From: Rhodocollybia butyracea
Taxonomy: Eukaryota > Basidiomycota > Agaricomycetes > Agaricales > Omphalotaceae
Reading direction: 5' to 3'
Assembly: GCA_015501585.1 (NCBI GenBank)
Contig: JADNRY010000070.1
Location: 124,001 to 188,000, forward strand
DNA: 64,000 nt
Shown here: positions 33,552 through 43,393 of the stretch, piece by piece
Numbering within the stretch: position 1 is the first letter of the stretch
Layout of the letters: the number at the start of each line of letters is the position of its first letter
The notes under the pieces: generated by a model
Told to the model about the DNA's origin: nothing
What the model saw: only the letters and a program-made list of their open reading frames with translations
Database searches by the model: none
Position numbers and translations under genes: made by a program

Positions 33552-33804
33552 TGTAACGCCTCCGCCTCTCCATAATCACCACTGACCGTATCCGGCGATA
33601 CGGTCATCCTAGACGCCGCCGATAGACCAAACGGTCTATCTTATCATTCTATTTATTATTAATTATATAATAAATCCGTTACTATAAGTATCGTACGATT
33701 ACTTAAGAGTCTAGTTAGTCTTTTACACCGTCGTACACACAATAGTATCCTATTTGTCGTGTTCACCGGTGTTCCTAAGGACTTTGCCCATAGGGCGCTT
33801 TATA
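33552..33804 (+). repeat. Right LTR, 253 bp
   Basis: Identical by eye to 30448-30700 and followed by the TTCAG target duplication (33805-33809). Confidence 0.93.
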
Positions 33805-34153
33805 TTCAGTGAAGTAAGCTGCTCAAAAGGTATGAGTGATTCTGAGGTTATTGAAATTTCCTTGCATTCGACAATTTTCACAGTTCACAAGGCAGGAGAG
33901 CCTAAAAGGAACTCCATCTTGCCGGATGGTGAATTATGAGCAATATTCCATTTGGTATGCCTATAACTCTCCAAAGCAAGCAACAACTCCTCAAGTAGCG
34001 GGAGTGAAGAGGAGGGCAAGCGGAAGAGAGAAATGATTGCTTCAGGCGTTCCCCAGAAATCCAATATCTGGATTTGGTGATGAAATCTCAAGATGGCATC
34101 CATTATTTCCCTTGCTCTTTCCAATGAAAAATAAAAATTGTCATATTGGATGT

Positions 34154-34974
34154 TGTTATGTTCATGCCTTTCCATCATTATTCCGAGATGTTGCGACTCA
34201 TTCCGAGACTCTCCGAGACTTCCTCACCTTCTCTCATGGTCTCTCACGGCTCCGAAACTTCATTCTCTATTTTATCCCTTCCAATATACCTTTGGACTTC
34301 ACAAATTCACTCCTACTTTGGCACTCACATTTCCGACGCCTTTATCAGCCATACCTTCGGCCTCGTATATCGGTGGACTCTTTCGGTACTCATTACTTTC
34401 CCACGGTGGTCCGCAGTGCACCAACATTCATCTCTTTTGTCTTTTCTACTCTATTGCTTATTGTTTTATCATTTGTATTGATTCCACCTTGTTCCGGCCT
34501 TGGCACTACCTCGGTCTGACTTTATTGTCTTTATTTAACAATTAGGTCACTTGTATAAAAGCTAGGTACTTTGTACTATTGTTCCTCAGCCAAAAATCAC
34601 GAGTTACATGAGTAATCAAGCTATACCAGTTATTGCACACTTTTCCAAGCTCTCCTTAAGTCTTTCTTTGTTCCTTATTCTCGCTGTTCTGTCTGATACC
34701 GGCCGACTCGGCTCGGTCCTTACCTCGGACATATCTCGGACCATTCTCACGCTCATACCTCGGTCCAACCTCGGTGATTTCTCCCATTTTACTTCCTTTC
34801 CTTCTGGGACAACCTTGGTGGTGTGTTGGGGGTGTTGCTAATAGCTTCACTGAAGTCCCACTGTTTCCTTGGCCTTGTAGTCTATTCCGGATATCATTCC
34901 CATGATCCTGATCCTGCCTTTTGGCCCTACATCCGCTCCGCTTCCATTCCGGCCTAGGTTGCATGGCCTTGTCA
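34154..34974 (+). mobile_element. Solo LTR (821 bp)
   Basis: It starts TGTTATG and ends TTGTCA, flanked by the 5-bp direct repeat GATGT at 34149-34153 and 34975-34979. It splits the F-box B frame exactly; removing it with one repeat rejoins the family sequence. A TATA-like TGTATAAAAG lies near 34550. There is no internal coding region, so it is the product of LTR-LTR recombination. It is pyrimidine-rich and unrelated to the 253-bp LTR. Orientation is inferred from the TATA-like site. Confidence 0.85.
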
Positions 34975-35656
34975 GATGTGTAACTCCAAAGGAATACCTC
35001 TGCTCCGAGAAAGCCACCTCTGGACCCAGGCCGGATCTTTCTTTCTTGAGTCACCAAGTTGAAGATACAGAACAGACCAGATCCCAGGCGTATCATGGGC
35101 TGCAGTCTTCCAAGCTATACAAACACTGGCAAGGATGAGTGGCATGTATCAGACAACTGTGTAAAAGTTTTTAGGCCTGTCGCCAAAGCCGTCATCACCA
35201 CAAGATAGGACAAAAATTTCGGAAAGTATGTCAAGCGGTACGCAAAGAATGGGAGATAGGATGTTCTTCAACTTTTTGAGCTCTTTTCTTGGACATTGTT
35301 GGAGTGTAGGGTTAGATTTATCATTTTTGAGGTTCAGCTTCTTTATCTCGGCTTTTGCATCAGAAATCTTTGCTTTTAAAAATGATGTTTCAGACTTTTC
35401 AAGCCAAATCGGACCTTCAATACGTGATTGAGAAAGATAATTTGCCATTGTACACTGAACTGTGGAACCACACAAAAGATCCTCAGTGAGAAAGAGGAGC
35501 TTGGAATCACACAAGCGTTGATCAAGGTTCTCTGACTTTCTGTTTTGTTTTATGTCTTCACTTGCTGTACAGCTGATCATTGTGAAGTTCAGAATCAAAA
35601 TTTCAAAAAGCAAAAGTTTAGGGCAGGTCCTGGCAAGATCAGATTCTTTTTATTAG

Positions 35657-37010
35657 ATGCCCATGTCTACCTACACCAGTTCCTCTACCCATTATATCTA
35701 TGCCAGAGCCCATACATCAAGCTCAAAGTCTCTTACAACTTATTCTTGGCCTTCTGGCCAAACAGTGTTCCTAGTGAATATTCCGAATGCGATCTCATTC
35801 TTCAGTCCAAACTTGGTCCAAACCCTACGGAACTGTCAAAAAGGTCACTTTCGACTCTGACAGCACACCGGATGATTTCAACACCAATGAAGGAGCGAGT
35901 ACGAAGGAGTTGAAGCTGAAGAGGCCGGAGAGCCTCAGAACAATGCAGAAGCAGAACTCAAGGACCAAACCCGCGAACCATGACAATGAAAAGCCACTGC
36001 AAAAAAAAAAATTGAGCCACCAAAGGTGTTTCCTTTACCCTCCCTGCCTCTCAAAAAGCTATGAAAGATGGGTCAATTGGTACATCACTATGCCGGCGTC
36101 AAAAAATATCGGGCAAAATTATTGCCGAAATTATTGTTGTAATTACTTACCTTTTTCAATACAAATTACAATGGAAAAGTGTCTTCTATTTTGTACAAAA
36201 AATACATTGTAATTGATTATCTTTTTCTTTTGGAATTTCGCTATATATATCGCTCAAAAAAGACAATGAGATTACTTATCTATTTCACTCATGATTAATT
36301 AAGAATTTCGCTCAAAATTTTTACAAGGTAATAACTGGCCAAGAACTGGGAGGCTCGGTCATGTGATGCATCTGACAACACTTTAGGCGGATATGAGGGC
36401 ATAACTGGAGCAATTTGTTGTCTGGTGGTGACTAGTGCAGCCATGCATATACAGTATCCCATAAGTTGCATTTTGGTTGCGTTCAAAGACAGGAAATCTT
36501 ATCAGATGCATCACATGACTGAACCTCCCAGTTCTTGGCCAGTTATTACCTTGTAAAAATTTCAAGCGAAATTTTTAATGAAATAGATAAGCAATTTCAT
36601 TGTCTTTTTCGGACGAAATAGATAACAGATTACCAGCAAAATTTGTATCGAAAAAGACAATCAATTACAGTATATTTCTCAGCCGAAATCATCAAAGATT
36701 TACAGGCGAAATTTTGATCGAAAAAGGTAAGCAATTACAGCAATAATTTCGGAAATAATTTCGCCCGATATTGTTTGACGCTGGCGCAGTGCATGTCGTC
36801 TTTCTAGATTCACCCTCTCTTGATCGATTTTTCTCCGACTCTGCGTCGCATACCAAACCTCGTCCGTGGTCGGTATCTCCAGAGCAGCCCCCTGGACTTG
36901 CTCATTACACAGTGTTATATGACTCATTACGGCCACCGCCAGATACTGTACGCCGGCATGGGAATACAGCGATAGATTTGCATGAATTCGAGTTGGCGAA
37001 ATTGTCTCCC
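35657..37010 (+). pseudogene. RRP7 pseudogene, interrupted by a CACTA-like element
   Basis: It reads MSTYTSSSTHYIYARAHTSS and SWPSGQTVFLVNIPNA, then loses frame. Homology with the RRP7 gene at 46646-47666 continues through GTCAAAAAGGTCACTTTCGA, a poly-A run at 36000 and, after the insertion at 36086-36791, GTCGTCTTTCTAGATTC to GAATTCGAGTTGGCGAAAT near 36996. The C-terminal quarter is absent. It lies head to head with F-box B, as RRP7 does with F-box C. Confidence 0.8.
36086..36791. mobile_element. CACTA-like non-autonomous foldback element
   Basis: 706 bp. The ends are CACTATGCCGGCGTCAAA and the inverted CACTGCGCCAGCGTCAAA, flanked by a 3-bp direct repeat CAT (36083-36085 and 36792-36794). 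The inverted repeat runs on for about 290 bp on each side (36086-36380 and 36495-36791), with AATATCGGGC near each end and the block ACAAGGTAATAACTGGCC toward the centre. Repeated TTACTTATCTTTTTC-type motifs occupy the arms. CACTA ends with a 3-bp duplication fit the CACTA superfamily. No transposase is present. Confidence 0.8.
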
Positions 37011-37039
37011 ACAAAACTTCCTTGCTCATGGCCACATGA

Positions 37040-37746
37040 TCTGTGTTGTGAACTGAAGCTATAGTCCACCAGTCACCAGCGTGCCGTAGTCACAGCGCTC
37101 GTCCTTCCAGAAATATGGTGACCTAACATGGCACAAGGACCATGCGCAGCAAATACGGTATTCATAGTTCTGGATCTTTTAGCTTCATTTTTTGGTAGCC
37201 TGAGTGCTCAAAGCGGCAAACCTTTTATCAAGCTCTTGATGGGATGCCAAAGAACAACTAGCCACTCGAAGAGCTGGATTGTTTCAAGACTCTCTCGCGT
37301 AGTATGGTTCTATACACCCACTCGGAACACTCCAGCTCTACAATTTGTCATATCTGGGTCTATGAATCAGGCCGATGAAGCTTGGCTGAGGTCTCAGGTA
37401 GCTGTTAAGCGGGATTCCAGGGGCGTCAAGCGTCACGTACAACTCACCGCCTCTCTTGCGATAACATCTACACACGCCCCCAACCCAAGTTTTTCTGCTA
37501 TATAAATCTGAGCTAGCTTCTCCATATTCGCATATAGGTAGGGCTCAAATCTCCAGGCACACAGAGCAAGTACACATGGCGTGCCTGCAAAACTTCAGAG
37601 CTTCTATGGACTGCTATCCAGGTTTTGCAGATTGAACTCGTTCGTGGTCTGTTATTCGCAGTAAGTATCCTCGAATGTATGTGGCCTGTGTATATGTGTC
37701 CGAACTATCAGGAGACTTGGATTAAGTTTAAATGGCCTGGGATACA
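37040..37746. other. 3' flank of G-alpha copy 2
   Basis: Homologous to 22480-22900 (for example AAACCTTTTATCAAGCTCTTGA against AAGCCTTTATCAAGCTCCTGA). No gene recognised; the frame at 37128-37505 is not conserved in the other copy. Confidence 0.5.
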
Positions 37747-40265
37747 TTAAATGTATGCAGTCTCTATCGAGACACAGACTTGAATCCCTCTCTGGTCGTG
37801 ACAGCTCTTCAACTCCAGAACATCCTGATCCCTTTCAGGTTCCTTTGGCGCTTGAACTTGAATCGCATCTGGTAATCCTAGTATGTTTTGGAATTGCTCA
37901 AGGTTTGCCCTTGCGCTTCTGCGGTCTGGCACTTCGACTGGAATAACACCATCCGGTGATCCTAGGATGTTTTGAAATTGCTCTTCTGCCACCTGATCTT
38001 GGATCGCACTGTCCGGCATACCAAAATCCATGTAGCCAATAGGAGGCTTGGGATTTAATACTTCTTTCATAACATCTATATGGAAAAATATCACTGTGGT
38101 GCATGGGAGGAAAGGTTTGAACACACATCTAGTGCCTTTTACCTGAGCCTCATCAATTGCAGACGTCAGGTATATTTTGAGCGTGCGACCAGATTTGTTG
38201 CATAATTGAAGATATTGACTAGTGATATATTCGAGGGCCGACTCAGGATCATTGCCCCCGAGATAATCAGGAAAGTGCTCTTCTGGCAAAGGCGAGTGGG
38301 ATATTTTCTGCGAAAACAGGTCACTCTTGTTTAAGAAGAGTACCTAGTGACGAGTGTAGATTGATCAGCCTTTTGGCAAAATACTGAGAGTATCTTACCA
38401 CAGGCACATCAATGAACCATGACGAGTTTACTATAGACTGAAATAGCGCCAAAGAATCCTGCATGCGATTCTGTTTGTCGGGCCATAGTCAGTGAATAAT
38501 GATTCAATACAAGATAAATTGCTCACTGTAGTGGGGTCTTCGAGCAACACTTCATTGTATGCGTCCAATGATGCCACAAAGATCACCATACCTGCATTCC
38601 TAAAGCAATCCATCCACAGCCACTTTCTCCTCTCGGATCTCCGTCCACCAAAATCAAACAAAGTGAAGGGTTGACTTCCATCTATTTCAAAGTTCACTGG
38701 ATGGACTCCCGTAGTCACCGTATAACATCGAGATATGTCTGCATCGGATGGTAGATAATCCTTTGTCAATATTTGAGGCAATGCATCCAAAAAGTACTCT
38801 GTGCCCCCGAGAATCTGGTACCGGTTATGGAGAAGATACTGACATCGATCTTCAACCCTTTCTAGAATATCTAGCGACGGTGCATTATGCGCTCTCTGTA
38901 ATTGTCACAGTTTCGATAACGATGTGAAAAATTGAGTAATAAAAATGGCGCACCCATAGAAGCGCTTCTAGGTCTTTGTAGTCTTCTTGGTTCCAGACGG
39001 ATTGAGCGCTAATAAGTCGTGAAAAAGCATCAAGGGTGCTCCTTATGACAGCCTCTACATATTCAGCACGTTCCGCATTGGTGTAAGGACCGCGAACAGC
39101 TTTTAAAATCTGTTTCGCCATCGTGGTCTGCCAAACAAATTGTTATTCCATTTTTGGAGAAAATAGAATGAAAGAGTTACTTTTCCTGAGTCGCCAGACC
39201 CTAAAAGAAGTATGTTAGGCTTCTTCCACTTCTTCCACTCCTTTCCCAAAAACACACTCTGTAATTGAGATATTTTAGAATGTATAGAGCTCCCTGCTAT
39301 GAGCTGTCGAGATGGGGATATTGCAAACATAGAACTTGACCCTCTTAAGAGCTCCTGGAGGTGGACAATGGACGTAGTATCCTCGACAGGATCTAGATTT
39401 TCCATCAAAGCACGTAGCAAGAGACGAGCCGGAAGTAGGTGCATTGACCAGCGGTGTTTAGGCTCCAGAATGTTTGGATACGTTTCAGTAATCAAGAGGG
39501 GGATGTTGAGCTCAATCAGTAATCTGGAAAATGCTGGATCTTTGCTAAAAGAGGTTGTCAGTCCTAGATATAATAGGAATGCAATGCAAAGGTTGGATTT
39601 CAACATAGGACCTGGGGGTCTTGCTGGGGGTGCGCTTGTCTCGTAAGGTGAGCAAGCCTCGTAAGCATCTAATCCTGCATTACAGTACCCGTTCAATATT
39701 TTCCCGTCATCTCCAACGGAGTTGAGCAAGTCTGTAGTGCTATAGTACCTTTAATTAAAGCTCTTACCTGAAGGGTTTGATTAACAACTTACCTTGGATC
39801 ACGAAAACATAGTATCATTGTTTTCAGAAGATCGTGTGCCTCGTGTATGGGCCAGTTAGCAACGGCAATCGCAAGGTCGTGGAAGTCCATTCCCCCAACT
39901 TTTCCCATGATCACTCGGAATGCTCGAGTTCGGATTGAAAGGCTGTATACAGGTCTGTTTCCCAACTAGTTCAATTGCGGTTGACTTTGCTGCAGGAGAA
40001 CGCACCGAGACAATTCTAGTAAGTCGTTGTGAAGGGATTGTGAATCACTAGGATCTGCTGTACTGTTGGTTTGGTTAAGTGTAGCCTCAAGCTGCGCCAA
40101 CCTCCGCCGTATGAGAAGAGCATCGACACCATTCACAATAACAGTTCCTACTCGTTTTATGGCCTTTCCGGAAAGAGAACCTAGTCCAGTGATGGTAGAG
40201 GTGGAAGCGAACGTTCCTGTACCAGTAAAGACAAGGCTATTAGTCTCGGATCTCAAGTCGGTCAT
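37747..40265 (-). CDS. Atypical heterotrimeric G-protein alpha subunit, copy 2
   Basis: Paralogue of the gene at 22907-25436 with the same exon order, from MTDLRSETNSLVFTGTG (40265) to the stop at 37747. Motifs are NILLLGSGDSGK (P-loop, intron after it), DADISRCYTVTTGVHPVNF (switch I), FTLFDFGGRRSERRKWLWMD (switch II), FLNKSDLF and TSAID. As in copy 1 the catalytic Gln is Arg, although the rest of switch II here (SERRKW) is closer to canonical. The C-terminal extension is related but ends differently (VCVSIETAYI). All exons seem open. It is probably expressed or only recently lost; nothing visible disables it. Confidence 0.8.
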
Positions 40266-40400
40266 TGCGTGTTGAAAGTTGGTTGAAAGCTCACCGACTT
40301 CCTAGATATAGTAGCTACAGCTGCTGTGCGTTGAAATCTCATCGACTTGGTACAGCTTTCATTGTGGGCCACTGGTCCCTGATCAGATCGCAGTTGCATA

Positions 40401-41330
40401 GCGTAGCATAACTTTAGACATATTAAGACACCGGAAGCCCGGTGTTCCTATTCTCCTGGTGTCTGTTTGAGTCCTTTCCATCCCATCATTCGCGTACATA
40501 TATATGGGATTACATCGAAGGTTTTGTTGCTCCCTTGCGCAGCTCGCCCATTATCTGCTGTGCGCATCACAACCTTGAGCCTTCTATAAGATCGACAAAA
40601 AAAGTTGCATGAGTCATGACGGCCCTGCTTGTTGTTCAAAGCTGTGTACAAGCTGAATCGTGTCCGGTAACTCTCTAGAAGCTCTTTAATCATTCGAGAC
40701 GGTGATGTAGCAGTGCCAAGTTGATTTGGTCAAAGGTCCAAGGAAGTTTTTGCACTCGCTGCCAGTTGGCCGCAGAACCGAAAATTCAAATTCAAAACCT
40801 GACACGACAGTGGGATCAGCTCAGAAGTCTTCGAAGGCAGACTCTCACCTTAAGTACAGACATTCAATATTCAATGTTCGTTGCCAAAAATATTTGGTGT
40901 TGTGCTCTCATTGTATGAAAATAAAACCACCATAGCCGTGAACCTGAGTCCAGTCTGCCGCATCAGGGTGTAAATTTTTTCAATGGTCAAGGGTTTGCGA
41001 GTCAAAACAACAAATGATGTCCGAAACTTCACCCAAATCCGACACCGGGAGTCGAACCCTATTGAACCCCGGGCTATCGCGTTCTTAAGTGAGATTAAGA
41101 GGCGATAATGTCTTCTGTAAGACTGTAACGAATCATTGTGTATAAACCCGCCGTAACCGTGATGAGTCCAGTTTGAGCCGCACCAGGGTGCGAATTTTTC
41201 CAGAGATCAAAGCAAGAGTTTGCGAGTCAAAACAGCAAATGACGCCAGAGGTATCAGAGACACACCAAATATCCTAAGCGCCGGTTGTTGGTCTCAAAAA
41301 CTAATGAAAAAGACCTCCGAAACACCGTAG
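40401..41330. other. Spacer with a duplicated tRNA-Glu-plus-tail unit
   Basis: Two related segments, about 40925-41110 and 41146-41422, each consist of a tRNA-Glu-type sequence on the minus strand followed by a shared tail (GAGTCCAGT..., TTTGCGAGTCAAAACA). No protein gene seen. Confidence 0.5.
41038..41110 (-). pseudogene. tRNA-Glu pseudogene lacking its 5' part
   Basis: Read on the minus strand it has CATTATCGCCTCTTA, an intron-like stretch, GCGATAGCCCGGGGTTC and then a second partial T-arm copy (GGGTTCGACTCCC) ending GTGTCGGA. The 5' acceptor strand and D-arm are missing and the T-arm is partly duplicated. Confidence 0.65.
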
Positions 41331-41422
41331 TTCCGACACGGGGAATCGAACCCCGGGCTATCGCGGTCTAGAAGAGCTAACAGTATGAGAGGCGATAATG
41401 TTAGCCACTACACCATATCGGA
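41331..41422 (-). tRNA. tRNA-Glu (anticodon CUC) with a 20-nt intron
   Basis: The acceptor stem TCCGATA pairs with TGTCGGA (one G-T pair). The D-arm is GTGTAGTGGCTAACAT. The anticodon stem ATCGC/GCGAT encloses the loop CTCTCA|C with anticodon CTC, and a 20-nt intron sits one base 3' of the anticodon, the standard eukaryotic nuclear position. The T-arm CGGGGTTCGATTCCCCG is perfect. The discriminator is A; CCA is not encoded, as expected. Confidence 0.85.
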
Positions 41423-41809
41423 ATCCTATAAACCGTAACTAGGATATCAGATAGCTCGTGAGGCATATCTTGAATGAGTTGGCAGCAAGCTCTTCGTGAT
41501 ATTACTTACTAGCGACCTCATTGTTCAACGTTCAACGCTCTGAAACGGACACTCATAAGTATCTGGCGTGTATACAATGACCCCGCCGCCGCTCCATTCA
41601 TCGAACAATTACTCAGATCTCAGGTCAAAGCCAAGGTCAAAGCATGGTTTCGCGAGCCAGTACCGAATTCGAGATTCCACAACTCTTAAGCTTGAGCTTG
41701 AGTTTGAGCCCCCCCGCACAGAAAAGAACGAAGCACCAGATTGTTCCCTGTTCATTGTTCCGAGTAAATAAATTTAAAGAAAATTAATCTACTAATCTGG
41801 GCTGTTATA
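41423..41809. other. Spacer between tRNA-Glu copies
   Basis: Contains a third occurrence of GAATTCGAGATTCC (about 41668), the start motif of the tandem duplication units. No gene is supported. Confidence 0.4.
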
Positions 41810-41899
41810 TCCAATTCGGGGAGTCGAAACCCCAGCTATTGCGCACTCCCTAGACTGGATACTCGAGAGGCGATAAGTGAACCACTGCACCATATTGGA
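41810..41899 (-). pseudogene. Degenerate tRNA-Glu(CUC) copy
   Basis: The acceptor strands TCCAATA and ATTGGA still pair over six positions and the anticodon region reads TATCGCCTCTCGA with an intron-like insert. The 3' anticodon stem (GCAAT for GCGAT) is mismatched and the T-loop has an extra base (GGGGTTTCGACTCCCC). Function is doubtful. Confidence 0.55.
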
Positions 41900-42060
41900 C
41901 CTGGAATTATGAAAGTTGTCTGCCTTTTGTGTGAGTGGTGGGACCGAGATCCTGGAATCGAAAGCTCGCAATAAAATACGCGTTGATTATGAAGAAGGAT
42001 ACCACTGACGATAGCAGTACTCTTACTCAGTCTCAGTACTCAAGTACTCAACTCTTGACT

Positions 42061-43200
42061 CTAATCCTCGTCCTCATCCTCGCCCTCATCATCGTAATCG
42101 TCCCCCTCGTCCCCACCTATCCCAAGACTCTCCAAATGAACCGACATCGACAAGTTTTGTTTTGCGCCCTCCACCAATTGCTGCGCCATCGCGAGATTAC
42201 CAGCTCGTGCTCTGATGATGGGGAGACACGCAGAGAATATAGGTGCAATTTGGGAACGAGCGGCGGCGGATTGGAGTTGGACGCCGTCGTCGTCGGGTGA
42301 TGTCAGTGAGGATTTGGACTCGGAGGAATTTGAATCTGAGGGTGATTCGGTTTCGGTCGTTGGATGCGATGTGGATTGAGACTCGGTAGCTGCGGGGTCT
42401 TCTTCCGAAAGTTCGGATTCGGTAGACGTTGCGGTCGAGACGGTCAATCGCAGGATGGCCGATTCGAGCTCGAAAGCTTCCATGAGCAGTACGCCTAGGT
42501 TAGGGTATAACATAAGGATCAAATAGATGCAGAGACAACACTCTAGACTCACCGAGCTTATCAAGGACATCGTTGAATTCGCGTAACGGGAGGTCCATCG
42601 AATCAAAGTCGACGTTAGTTAGATCCTTGGACGCAATACCGAGAGCTTCCGCTTCGAGCTCGCTGCATGCATCTCCATGCGAGAGGAATGTCTGCATGAT
42701 TTTCGGAGCGTCTTTGGCGAACTAGAGTAAGTGGGTGAGCGCTTGAGGAAGGCTTCTGCTTCCACAGCGCAGAAGCTGACCTTGTCTGAAGAAAGTTCAT
42801 CATAAAACTCTATCGATTGCTCCGCCTCGAAACGGGCACGCTGGTCTGATATATTGGTTTCTTCTTTGTCTAGCACGTCTGAGCGAGCTTTTATATCATT
42901 CTTTTCGATTTGATTTCGTTAAAAGAGAACATAAAGATTAAGACGATGAAGAACATACCTCAGCGGCCTTTTGTGCATCTTTGAAGCATGCGTCGAGCGT
43001 TGAAGTCATGAACATCCATGGATACTGCTGGGCTGCTACCTGTAGAGGATCGCTGGGTTTTGCATCGCCGGCAGACGGAGCTGGCTAGATGTCATAGCAT
43101 GGGTTATTTTAGAATATACAAAAGTTAGTTTGAAAATCACCTGGGGCTTTTCAGAGACCGAGGTAATTTCACCAGGTAGAATACGAGTTTCTGTTGTCAT
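42061..43200 (-). CDS. Conserved hypothetical acidic protein
   Basis: Spliced gene from MTTETRILPGEITSVSEK (43200) to the stop at 42061. An early exon carries PAPSAGDAKPSDPLQVAAQQ and YPWMFMTSTLDACFKDAQKA. Middle exons carry ARFEAEQSIEFYDELSSDK, APKIMQTFLSHGDACSELEA and DSMDLPLREFNDVLDKLGE. The last exon has a Ser/Glu/Thr-rich segment, then ARSQIAPIFSACLPIIRARA and a very acidic tail (GGDEGDDYDDEGEDEDED). The pattern, helical core plus acidic tail, suggests a nuclear or chaperone-like protein, but I do not recognise the family. It is divergent from the acyltransferase gene across a 190-bp gap. Confidence 0.6.
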
Positions 43201-43393
43201 TTGAGCAGAGCAGGTTATACGCAGTATTCAAGAAGAATACCATGAGCTGAAGACGAAGACATTATGTAGTAAAGAAAGTTGAGAAACGTGATTAGTTTTA
43301 TTTACTGCCCCTTTGCAAGCGACTTTGTTGGTCGCCGCTGCTAAGCGTGCCACACATAACATCTAGACGACTAATTTCTTTTCTCCATCTACC

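Larger units (their letters stand above)
30448..33804 (+). mobile_element. Complete gag-only LTR retrotransposon (TR-GAG type), hairpin-rich
   Basis: 3357 bp, bounded by two 253-bp LTRs that are identical by eye and a TTCAG target duplication, which means recent insertion. The interior encodes only a gag-like protein; there is no protease, reverse transcriptase, RNase H or integrase and no room for them. A purine tract sits directly before the right LTR. The element must use enzymes from a related autonomous retrotransposon. Throughout its length it is full of short perfect inverted repeats. It lies inside F-box copy B. Confidence 0.92.
28303..35448 (-). pseudogene. F-box/LRR-like gene B, split by three insertions
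   Basis: The start is MANYLSQSRIEGPIWLEKSE (35448) and the C-terminal end is GLAGLEVTVLPIL before the stop at 28303. The coding sequence is in four pieces: 35448-34975, 34153-33805, 30447 to about 30106, and about 28771-28303. They are separated by a solo LTR, the gag-only LTR element and an unclassified insert. The pieces align in order with the intact paralogue at 47913-49484, so the gene was a normal family member before the insertions. It cannot produce the full protein now. Confidence 0.85.
26250..40400. repeat. Tandem segmental duplication, copy 2, expanded by transposons
   Basis: Colinear with 17220-25680 (8.5 kb). Removing the insert at about 28772-30105, the LTR element, the solo LTR and the CACTA-like element (together about 6.2 kb) leaves about 8 kb, close to copy 1. 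It carries the same unit X, an F-box gene on the minus strand and the G-alpha gene, plus an RRP7 pseudogene upstream of the F-box gene. Confidence 0.8.
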
